From DASRPD01 sp035646535 (GTDB lineage Bacteria; Actinomycetota; Acidimicrobiia; IMCC26256; JANYLB01): 33,923 nucleotides of DNA. Positions 23,996 through 30,015 of this stretch are shown in pieces; position 1 is the first letter of the stretch, and each line of letters starts with the position of its first letter. The stretch covers positions 1-33,923 of the forward strand of contig DASRPD010000069.1 in NCBI GenBank assembly GCA_035646535.1, written 5' to 3'. Both the position numbers and the translations under genes were made by a program. A model generated the notes under the pieces. That model had not been told where the DNA came from. It did no database searches and saw nothing but the letters and a program-made list of their open reading frames with translations.

Positions 23996-24723
23996 GGGCC
24001 GCGGTGCTGCGCGCCCAGACGCGCATCGAGCTGTTGCTCACCGTGCGTCGGCCGGAGAGTCTGCTCGTCTCGCTCGTGATTCCGCTGGGGATCCTGGTGT
24101 TCTTCGCCCGAGTGGACTCGATCAGCTCCGTCGACGATCCGGTCGAGTTCCTCGTGCCGGGCGTACTCGCCCTCGCGGTCATGTCGACCGCGATGGTCAG
24201 CCTCGGGATCGCCACGGGCTACGAACGCCGGTACGGAGTCCTCAAGCGGCTCGGGTCGACGCCGCTCAGCCGGAGCGGCTTGCTGGTGGCCAAGACCGCC
24301 AACGTGCTGCTCATCGAGATCGTCCAGGCGGTCGTGATCGTGCTCACCGGCATCGCCCTCGGTTGGGACCCCACCGTCGGTGTGATCCCTGCCGTCGCGT
24401 TGCTGTTGATCGGTACGGTCGCGTTCGCGGGTATCGGCATGTTGCTCGCGGGGACGCTGCGGGCCGAAGCCAATCTGGCTCTGGCCAACGGACTCTTCCT
24501 GGTCCTGTTGTTCCTCGGCGGCATGGCCTATCCGCTGTCTCGCCTGCCGGACGCGATCCGTGTCTTCGCCGAGGCGTTGCCCGCCGCGGCCCTCAGCCAG
24601 TGCGTTCGGGGCGTGTTGGCACCGGAGAACGCGCACCTCCCGCTCGCCAGCCTGGCGGTGCTCCTCGTGTGGGCCATCGGCGCGCCGTTGCTCGCCGTCC
24701 GGTTCTTCCGCTGGGAGGAATGA
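23992..24723 (+). CDS. ABC-2 type transporter permease
   Basis: A 243-residue membrane protein with six predicted transmembrane helices, matching the ABC-2 exporter permease fold. Its central segment ATGYERRYGVLKRLGSTPLS is the cytoplasmic coupling region typical of the family, and GLFLVLLFLGGMAYPLSRLP precedes the last helices. ATG 23992 overlaps the ATPase stop codon (ATGA), so the two subunits are translationally coupled. It is the last gene before a convergent junction that holds a 17-bp inverted repeat and five tandem 21-bp repeats. Confidence 0.9.
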   Translation: MRAAVLRAQTRIELLLTVRRPESLLVSLVIPLGILVFFARVDSISSVDDPVEFLVPGVLALAVMSTAMVSLGIATGYERRYGVLKRLGSTPLSRSGLLVAKTANVLLIEIVQAVVIVLTGIALGWDPTVGVIPAVALLLIGTVAFAGIGMLLAGTLRAEANLALANGLFLVLLFLGGMAYPLSRLPDAIRVFAEALPAAALSQCVRGVLAPENAHLPLASLAVLLVWAIGAPLLAVRFFRWEE

Positions 24724-24735
24724 CCGGCCCCAAGG

Positions 24736-24786
24736 CACTTCGGCGTCGCAGGACATGGATTATTCATCACCTGCGACGCCGAAGTG
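24736..24786. repeat. 17-bp perfect inverted repeat (hairpin)
   Basis: Arms CACTTCGGCGTCGCAGG (24736-24752) and its exact complement (24770-24786) flank a 17-nt spacer. Inside the spacer ATGG and TCAT can pair again around an ATTAT loop. It lies in the gap between the convergent ABC permease and tlpA-like genes, so it may terminate transcription from both sides. The right arm merges into the first unit of the adjoining tandem array. Confidence 0.85.
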
Positions 24787-24881
24787 TGCCGGGGTGAGGC
24801 CAGAGTGTGCCGGGGTGACGCCGAAGTGTGCCGGGGTGACGCCAGAGTGTGCCGGGGTGCCGCCAACCTGTGCCGGGGTGT
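24777..24881. repeat. Five tandem 21-bp repeats
   Basis: Five contiguous 21-bp units begin at 24777, 24798, 24819, 24840 and 24861. All five share the core TGTGCCGGGGTG. Units 1 and 3 are identical and units 2 and 4 nearly so, giving an alternating GAAG / AGAG pattern; the fifth diverges most. The last base of the array is the first base of the tlpA-like stop codon (24881-24883). Confidence 0.88.
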
Positions 24882-25531
24882 CAGCGCGGCGGGATGAGGC
24901 TCTCGATCTCCTGGTTCATCACAGCTTGGGACGACGGTGACGTGAAGTAACGCTCGGCGATGGTGCCGTCGGGGCGGATGAAGAACGTCTGGGGGATGCC
25001 GCGCACCCCGTAGGCCAGCGCCGCTTCTCGCCCGGGATCGGTGACGAGGCTCCACGTAGCGCCTTCGCCGTTCGCGAAGGCCTTCGCGTCCGCGGCGATG
25101 TCGCGAAAGTCGACCCCGATGATCACGAGCCCGCGGTCTCGGTATTTGCGGCGCGCCCGTTCGAGCATCGGGAACTCCTTGCGACACGGGATGCACCACG
25201 ACGCCCAGAAGTTCACCACGACGGGGCGGCCGCGCAGGTCGGCGAGGTGCACCGAACCGTCGGCGCGTAGGCGCGGGAGATCGAAGTCCGGAGCGACACT
25301 GCCGACGGTCGCGACCCCGGCGACCGACGCCTCGGACGGGTCGGGTGGGACCGAGGATGTCGCCGGCCCGGTCGGCGACGTTGTCGTGCTGGTGTCGGCG
25401 CTGAGATAGGTCACCGCGCCCACGACGACCGCCGCGAGGAGCACCGCGGGAAGGACCCAACCCACCCGGACCCGCCCGGCCCGCGGCGAGGCGGCGGGAT
25501 CAGGCGTTGCGGACGACGACGTCGACGGCAA
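24881..25531 (-). CDS. TlpA-like thiol-disulfide oxidoreductase, membrane-anchored
   Basis: A 216-residue protein. Residues about 25-43 form one transmembrane helix preceded by a basic segment (SPRAGRVRVGW), so the rest is extracytoplasmic. A Pro/Ser/Thr-rich linker leads to a TlpA/ResA-type thioredoxin domain with the active site WCIPC (112-116) and the cis-Pro loop GIPQTFFIRPDG. Such proteins reduce apocytochrome or oxidase cysteines during assembly. The start is uncertain: there is no ATG. TTG 25531 keeps the basic N terminus but overlaps the ctaB stop codon region by 32 bp; GTG 25465 is the alternative and starts right at the helix. It follows ctaB on the same strand, which fits cytochrome oxidase assembly. 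Confidence 0.82.
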   Translation of the reverse strand: MPSTSSSATPDPAASPRAGRVRVGWVLPAVLLAAVVVGAVTYLSADTSTTTSPTGPATSSVPPDPSEASVAGVATVGSVAPDFDLPRLRADGSVHLADLRGRPVVVNFWASWCIPCRKEFPMLERARRKYRDRGLVIIGVDFRDIAADAKAFANGEGATWSLVTDPGREAALAYGVRGIPQTFFIRPDGTIAERYFTSPSSQAVMNQEIESLIPPR

Positions 25532-26465
25532 TGGCCGTGAACAACAGCGCGAGGTACACGTTCGAGAACGTGAACAGCTTGAGCGCGCGCTCGGGGGTGA
25601 GGTCACGAGCGAGGACGATGGCCTGCGCGATGAACAGCCCACCGAGCACGATCGCGGCGACGGTGTAGACGACCCCCATCGACGCGATCGGGACGAGCAA
25701 CAGCGTTGCCGCGACGACGAGCACCGAGTACACCACGATGTGGCGGGACGCGACCTTGATCCCCTTGACGACGGGGAGCATCGGTATCCCCGCGGCGGCG
25801 TAGTCGTCCCGGTAACGCACCGACAGCGCCCAGAAGTGCGGTGGCGTCCAGAGGAAGATCACGGCGAACAGCACCCAGGCCGGCCCAGCCAGCGAACCGG
25901 TCACGGCAGCCCATCCGACGAGCACCGGGACGGCACCGGCCGCGCCGCCGATCACGATGTTCTGAGGGCTTCGGGGCTTCAACCAGATCGTGTACACGAA
26001 CACGTAGAACAACGTGGCGCCGACCGCGAGCGACGCGGCGAGCAGGTTGGCGGTGGTCCAGAGGAACGCGAACGCGATCACCTCGAGGACAACGCCGAAC
26101 CACAGGGCGCGCACCGGGGCGAGCTCGCCGCTCGGCAGCGGCCGGTGCCGGGTGCGGTGCATCACCTGGTCGCGATCTCGTTCGATCCAGCAATTGATCG
26201 TGTTGGCCCCGCCCGCCGCGGCCGCTCCGCCCAGGAGGACGGCGAACACCAGCGCAACGGACGGAATGCCATTCGCCGCCAGGAACATGGGCGGCACCGT
26301 GGTCACCAGCAGGAGCTCGATGACGCGGGGTTTGGTGAGCTTGAAGTACAGGCCGGCCGTCGCGAGGAAGCTCCGGCGGGTGCGGGCCTGGGGCGCGGCC
26401 TCGAGACCGGGCCGGTCGACCGGTCCGCTTGCGGGCGCACCGTCGGGCTGGGGCATGGCGGACAC
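25500..26465 (-). CDS. ctaB: Protoheme IX farnesyltransferase (heme O synthase)
   Basis: A 321-residue UbiA-family membrane prenyltransferase that attaches a farnesyl group to heme B to make heme O, the substrate of CtaA. Motifs: FKLTKPRVIELLLVTTVP at the first helix, the first Asp-rich loop NCWIERDRDQVMHRTRHRPLP (Asn91, Asp97, Asp99), and the second, LSVRYRDDYAAAGIPMLP. Nine transmembrane helices are expected. The start is GTG 26465, which has a TAGATT element 6 nt upstream; an ATG three codons later is an alternative. The tlpA-like gene follows on the same strand. It is divergent from a GroES-like gene. Confidence 0.95.
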   Translation of the reverse strand: MSAMPQPDGAPASGPVDRPGLEAAPQARTRRSFLATAGLYFKLTKPRVIELLLVTTVPPMFLAANGIPSVALVFAVLLGGAAAAGGANTINCWIERDRDQVMHRTRHRPLPSGELAPVRALWFGVVLEVIAFAFLWTTANLLAASLAVGATLFYVFVYTIWLKPRSPQNIVIGGAAGAVPVLVGWAAVTGSLAGPAWVLFAVIFLWTPPHFWALSVRYRDDYAAAGIPMLPVVKGIKVASRHIVVYSVLVVAATLLLVPIASMGVVYTVAAIVLGGLFIAQAIVLARDLTPERALKLFTFSNVYLALLFTAIAVDVVVRNA

Positions 26466-26471
26466 CAGGCG

Positions 26472-26477
26472 AATCTA
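26472..26477 (-). promoter_or_regulatory. -10 element, leaderless start of ctaB
   Basis: TAGATT on the minus strand, 6 nt before GTG 26465, favouring GTG over the ATG at 26456. Confidence 0.48.
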
Positions 26478-26544
26478 GCGCCCGGCGAGGTGAACCCGGG
26501 ATTCGGCCGGGCGCGGTCGCCCGGAGGTCAGGGGCGAGTCGCAC

Positions 26545-26550
26545 TAGCCT
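26545..26550 (+). promoter_or_regulatory. -10 element, leaderless start of the GroES-like gene
   Basis: TAGCCT, 7 nt before GTG 26558; faces away from the ctaB promoter at 26472. Confidence 0.48.
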
Positions 26551-26557
26551 CCGCCCG

Positions 26558-26881
26558 GTGCACAACGACGTGAAACAGTCGATCCGCATGACCGCGGACC
26601 GGATCCTGGCGGTACCGTCCAAAGAGGTGGGGGAGCGCCAGTCGCGGGCAGGGATTCTGATCCCCGCCACCGCGAATCGGGATCGCCGTCTCGGCTGGGC
26701 CGAGGTGATCGCCGTGGGCCCGACGGTCCGCAACGTCGCCGAGGGCGACCAGGTGCTCTTCGCCCCGGACACAGGCTGGGAGGTCGAGATCCGCGGCGAC
26801 GACTATCTGATCCTGCGGGAGCGCGATGTGCACGCGGTGGCGTCTCCCCACGCAGAGGGGTCGTCGGGGCTGTACCTGTGA
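26558..26881 (+). CDS. GroES-like co-chaperonin (short, stand-alone)
   Basis: A 107-residue protein with a Cpn10/GroES fold. The mobile-loop equivalent is GERQSRAGILIPATA, which keeps a hydrophobic tripeptide (ILI) needed for GroEL contact, and GWAEVIAVGP and EGDQVLFAPDTGWEVEI match the beta-barrel core. Compared with E. coli GroES the roof hairpin between AVGP and the GD turn is shortened. No groEL is adjacent, so this is probably an accessory GroES paralogue. GTG 26558 is supported by a TAGCCT element 7 nt upstream; an internal ATG at 26588 is the alternative. Its stop codon overlaps the SDR start as GTGA, so the two are coupled. Confidence 0.8.
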   Translation: MHNDVKQSIRMTADRILAVPSKEVGERQSRAGILIPATANRDRRLGWAEVIAVGPTVRNVAEGDQVLFAPDTGWEVEIRGDDYLILRERDVHAVASPHAEGSSGLYL

Positions 26882-27645
26882 TCGGCACCGAGTCGTTCCG
26901 TCTCGATGGGCGGGTCGCCCTCGTGACCGGTGGGACCCGCGGCATCGGCCGGGCGATCGCCGAGGCGTTCGTGGGCGCGGGCGCGTCGGTGGCCGTGCTG
27001 GCCCGCAAGCCGGAGGAGCTCGCCGAGACCGAGGCGGCGCTGGGCGCCCTGGGCGGTTCGGTGACGACGTTCGCAGGCTCGGCCGGCGATCCCGATGTCA
27101 TCGAAGCCGCTACGACGGGCTGTGTCGAACGCCTCGGCCGGCTGGACATCCTCGTCAACAACGCCGCGACCAACCCCAGCTTCGGACCCATGATCGAGAC
27201 CGAGATGTGGGCCATCGAAAAGGTGCTCGAGGTGAACGTCGTCGGGCCGCTCCGGCTGGCCCAGGCGGCCTGGCGGGCGTGGATGAGCGAACACGGCGGT
27301 GTCATCATCAACATCGCGTCGACCGGCGGGCTGCGTCCGGCGCCGTTCATCGGCATCTACAACGTGTCGAAGGCCGCGCTGGCCCACATGACCCGCCAGC
27401 TCGGACTCGAGCTCGGCCCGGGCGTGCGGGTCAACGCCATCGCCCCCGGGCTCGTCAAGACCGACATGTCCCGTGTCCTGTACGAGAGCGGCGAGGAAGC
27501 GATCGCCGACCGCCACCCCCTGAAGCGCCTCGGCGTCCCCGATGACATCGCCTCGGCCGCGCTGTTCCTGGCGTCCGACGCCTCGTCGTGGATGACCGGT
27601 GAGGTCATCGCCGTCGAGGGTGGCGCCATCCTGGGCGGCATGTAG
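26878..27645 (+). CDS. SDR family oxidoreductase
   Basis: A 255-residue classical SDR. Cofactor loop GGTRGIG (18-24), Arg43 after the second strand suggesting NADP(H), NNAA (94-97), Ser148, Tyr161 and Lys165 (YNVSKAALAH), and the C-terminal GEVIAVEGGAILGGM. The start GTG 26878 overlaps the stop codon of the GroES-like gene as GTGA, giving strict translational coupling. That pairing of a chaperone-like gene and a dehydrogenase is unusual and may mean cofolding or simply shared expression. It is convergent with the gamma-carbonic anhydrase gene across short repeats. Substrate is unknown. Confidence 0.88.
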   Translation: MIGTESFRLDGRVALVTGGTRGIGRAIAEAFVGAGASVAVLARKPEELAETEAALGALGGSVTTFAGSAGDPDVIEAATTGCVERLGRLDILVNNAATNPSFGPMIETEMWAIEKVLEVNVVGPLRLAQAAWRAWMSEHGGVIINIASTGGLRPAPFIGIYNVSKAALAHMTRQLGLELGPGVRVNAIAPGLVKTDMSRVLYESGEEAIADRHPLKRLGVPDDIASAALFLASDASSWMTGEVIAVEGGAILGGM

Positions 27646-27676
27646 AAGATCCGGACTCCTCGGGTCCCGGATGCAG

Positions 27677-27745
27677 TCGCCGCCCCACTTCGGTCGCCGC
27701 CCCACTTCGGTCGCCGGGGTCTTTCAGCGGGCGGGGTCTTTCAGC
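27677..27745. repeat. Two adjacent 17-bp-period duplications at a convergent junction
   Basis: TCGCCGCCCCACTTCGG occurs twice in direct succession (27677-27693, 27694-27710) and begins a third time. Directly after it CGGGGTCTTTCAGC occurs at 27715-27728 and 27732-27745, again with period 17. The second copy contains the stop codon (27741-27743) of the minus-strand gamma-carbonic anhydrase gene. The CACTTCGG core is shared with the array at 24736-24881. Confidence 0.85.
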
Positions 27746-28271
27746 CGCCGAGGTACTCGGTCCCGCGGCGATGCCTCTCGGCGAGCTCCGCGTAGGCCGA
27801 CGGATTGGCCCGGACCCAGAACTCGGCCGGTGAACCCGCGACCGGACGCTTCACCACCGCCGGCGAACCGGCCACGAGGGTCCCGTCGGGGACGATGAAA
27901 CCCGCCGCCACCAGTGAGCCCGCGGCGACGAGGCTGCGGTTGCCGACGGTCGCACCGTCGAGCACGACGGACCCGTTGGCGATCAGGCATTCCTCGCCCA
28001 GCACGGCACCGTGGATCACGCAGTTGTGGGCCACCGTCGCGCCCGGCCCGACGTCGGTCGTGAGCCCGGGTGGGCCGTGCAGCACCGCGCCGTCTTGGAT
28101 GTTGGCGCCGCGTCGGACGATGACCGGCGCGTAGTCGGCCCGGATGACCGCGTTGTACCAGACCGACGCGCCCGCTTCGACGATGACGTCACCGATCAGG
28201 GTGGCGGTCGGGGCGACGAAGGCGTCGGCGGCGATCTGCGGGCGAAGACCCTCGAAGGAGAACGACGGCAT
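27741..28271 (-). CDS. Gamma-class carbonic anhydrase-like hexapeptide-repeat protein
   Basis: A 176-residue left-handed beta-helix protein of the gamma-carbonic anhydrase / PaaY / YrdA group. Hexapeptide repeats run from about residue 20 to 130 (IGDVIVEAGASVWYNAVIRAD and on). Zinc ligands are His65 (AVLHG), His82 and His87 (VAHNCVIHG), all three conserved. It would hydrate CO2, or act as a related metal-binding protein, as a homotrimer. ATG 28271 lies 13 nt after the stop codon of the TIGR03084 gene, so it is the third gene of an operon; the upstream open frame to 28607 overlaps that gene. Its stop codon lies within a 17-bp-period duplication. Confidence 0.9.
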   Translation of the reverse strand: MPSFSFEGLRPQIAADAFVAPTATLIGDVIVEAGASVWYNAVIRADYAPVIVRRGANIQDGAVLHGPPGLTTDVGPGATVAHNCVIHGAVLGEECLIANGSVVLDGATVGNRSLVAAGSLVAAGFIVPDGTLVAGSPAVVKRPVAGSPAEFWVRANPSAYAELAERHRRGTEYLGG

Positions 28272-28284
28272 CAGGCGAGGATCG

Positions 28285-29064
28285 TCACAGGTAGGCGCGG
28301 GCCACGTCGAGCGCGGCGTCGGCATCGGCGCCTTCGGCGCGCAGGGTGTGGGCATCGCCGCGAGAGAGCCGCCGGACGAAGAGCCGGCAGAACTCGCCGG
28401 CGTCGCCGGTGATCCGGGCGGGTGCGTCGGCCGGTCCGTAGGTCCAGGTGACGTCGTCGGGTCCGCGGAGCTCGACGCGTGGCAGGGAAGCCGGGGGCTC
28501 TCGGGATGCGACCTGGTACGCGTACGGCAACGCGCGGATGGCCAGCCACGCCACGTGGCGGAGCCTCGCGGTGTCCGGCGACGCCAGCCCGAGCGCGGTG
28601 CGCACATCGAGGCCGTGAGCCCACGTCTCCATGAGCCGAGCGGTGAGGAACGACGGGACGCGCATGCCGAGCCCCCACGGCACCCGCATGGCCGGATCGA
28701 GCGACGCCAATACCGAGCGTTCCCGGTCCTGCGCGTCCTCCCACCATGCGAGCACCTCGGGGCCGGGTTGGCGTCGACCCTCCAGCACGCCCCAGAGGGT
28801 CACGTCCTCGGCCGACGCGAGCGCCGTGGCGAGGCGGGTGAGGGATCGGGGACCATCGGTGCAGGTGTCGATGGCGATCTCGTCGGTATCGGCGAGGTGC
28901 GCAACCGTGTCGCGGACGTCCCAGCCCTCGGCGGCGGTCACGGTGAACCAGTCGTCGGCTTCGACACCGCGCAGGTCGTCGACCAAGCAGCGTTGTTCGG
29001 CTTCGAGATCGTTCCGCAACCCGGCGATGTCGTCGGAGGGGCGGGGAGCGATCTCGGCGGCCAT
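28285..29064 (-). CDS. TIGR03084 family DinB-fold metal-binding protein
   Basis: A 259-residue protein matching the actinobacterial TIGR03084 family: an N-terminal DinB-like four-helix domain (maleylpyruvate isomerase N-type) and a smaller C-terminal domain with SCP2-like character. Likely metal ligands are His56 (DTVAHLADTDE) and Glu146 with His150 (METWAHGLDVR). Members of the DinB superfamily include mycothiol-dependent enzymes, but the family's own reaction is not established. ATG 29064 is preceded by a strong GGGAGG ribosome-binding site. It lies between a cysteine-rich protein gene (18-nt gap) and the gamma-carbonic anhydrase gene (13-nt gap) in one operon. Confidence 0.85.
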   Translation of the reverse strand: MAAEIAPRPSDDIAGLRNDLEAEQRCLVDDLRGVEADDWFTVTAAEGWDVRDTVAHLADTDEIAIDTCTDGPRSLTRLATALASAEDVTLWGVLEGRRQPGPEVLAWWEDAQDRERSVLASLDPAMRVPWGLGMRVPSFLTARLMETWAHGLDVRTALGLASPDTARLRHVAWLAIRALPYAYQVASREPPASLPRVELRGPDDVTWTYGPADAPARITGDAGEFCRLFVRRLSRGDAHTLRAEGADADAALDVARAYL

Positions 29065-29082
29065 CTTCGCCTCCCGCGGCCG

Positions 29083-29892
29083 TCAGCCGCGTGTCGCCGC
29101 AGTGGCGGCGGCACTGCGGGCCGAGCTCTTGGCCTGTTGGCCGTTGCGGCTCGGTCCGAGCGTGACGGGGACCCCGGCGGGGTGCGCCACGGGCGGTTCG
29201 GGAGCCACCATGCGCGTGTCGAGGTAGGCCGCGATCTCCTCGTACAGGCGGTCGCCGACCGTCTTGCGCAGCTCTACCTCGAGGCTGCGATACACGGGCT
29301 TGGTGCCGACGAAGGCCTCGGGGGCCTCGGTGCACCACCACGCGAAGTCGTCGCCGCCTTCGCCCCAACCGTCCCGCGCGAACTCCGTGAGCCGGTAGAA
29401 CTCGTTGTCCTCGTCGTCGGTCACGAGGACCTTGCGGATGGGTAGCTGCCAGCAGACCTCGGGCTTCACGTCAGAGTGGTGGAGGCCGTTGCGAGCGGCG
29501 TGCACGTGGAAGGCGCAGCCGGCGCCGCCGGGGAAGTCGGGGCGGTTCAAGAAGATGCACGCGTCCTTGTACAGCCGCGTCCGCCACTCCTTCTTACCGG
29601 ATTTGGCGTAGGTGCCCCGCTTCTTGGCGATGTGACGGAACTGCCACTCGTCTGCCTTCAGCTTCTTGGCGTTGCGTACCGTGCGGTCACGGTCGGCCTT
29701 GTCGGTGAAGTGCGCGCCGTGCGAGCAACACCCCTGGCTCAAGGCGGCGCTCGGCTCGGTCAGCACCCCCTGGCAGCCCCGGCCGAAGATGCAGTCCCAG
29801 CGCGAGGTGAGGAACGTGACGTCGACGTGCAACGGCCGTTCGGGATCGGCAGGATCGGTGAAGGTCACCCACTCGCGGGTGGGTCCCGGCAT
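29083..29892 (-). CDS. Cysteine/histidine-rich putative metal-binding protein (DUF3109/YkgJ-like)
   Basis: A 269-residue soluble protein with clustered Cys and His residues: Cys34 and Cys40 (WDCIFGRGCQG), Cys55-Cys56 with His59 and His61 (QGCCSHGAHF), Cys112 (DACIFLNRP), Cys126 with His129/His131 (AGCAFHVHAA), and Cys147 (PEVCWQLP). The pattern resembles YkgJ / DUF3109 proteins, thought to bind zinc or an iron-sulfur cluster, but no function is known. The basic helix around residues 76-106 (KKLKADEW...KSGKKEW) is distinctive. The C-terminal 40 residues are low-complexity Ala/Ser/Pro. ATG 29892 follows an excellent GAGGAG. It is first in the operon with the TIGR03084 and gamma-carbonic anhydrase genes and is divergent from glcD. 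Confidence 0.75.
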   Translation of the reverse strand: MPGPTREWVTFTDPADPERPLHVDVTFLTSRWDCIFGRGCQGVLTEPSAALSQGCCSHGAHFTDKADRDRTVRNAKKLKADEWQFRHIAKKRGTYAKSGKKEWRTRLYKDACIFLNRPDFPGGAGCAFHVHAARNGLHHSDVKPEVCWQLPIRKVLVTDDEDNEFYRLTEFARDGWGEGGDDFAWWCTEAPEAFVGTKPVYRSLEVELRKTVGDRLYEEIAAYLDTRMVAPEPPVAHPAGVPVTLGPSRNGQQAKSSARSAAATAATRG

Positions 29893-29940
29893 CTTGGCTC
29901 CTCTGCGGTGTGGTGGCGTCGGCGGAAACGGGCAGCACTG

Positions 29941-29946
29941 AGCGTA
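29941..29946 (-). promoter_or_regulatory. -10 element of the cysteine-rich protein operon
   Basis: TACGCT on the minus strand, about 48 nt before ATG 29892, leaving a leader of about 40 nt that includes the ribosome-binding site. Confidence 0.35.
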
Positions 29947-29978
29947 ACCCCCACACCGGCAGATCTCGCGCGTCGTCC

Positions 29979-29984
29979 TAAGCT
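29979..29984 (+). promoter_or_regulatory. -10 element of the glc operon
   Basis: TAAGCT, placed so that transcription would begin near 29992. The spacing to the ATC at 29992 is 7 nt, the value seen for leaderless starts in this window; the first standard in-frame start, GTG 30016, is 24 nt further on. Confidence 0.4.
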
Positions 29985-30015
29985 GCGCGCCATCCCGACC
30001 GAACCGACCCTCCTC

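Noticed and set aside
24736..24786. Inverted repeat as an insertion-sequence end or MITE
   Set aside because: No target-site duplication or transposase is visible, and the 17-nt spacer is too short for an element body. A terminator or REP-like element fits better.
24736..24881. CRISPR-like array
   Set aside because: Repeats are directly tandem with no unique spacers, and no cas gene is nearby.
28144..29445. 433-codon plus-strand open frame opposite the TIGR03084 operon
   Set aside because: The minus-strand genes have ribosome-binding sites, metal motifs and tight spacing; this frame has none of these.
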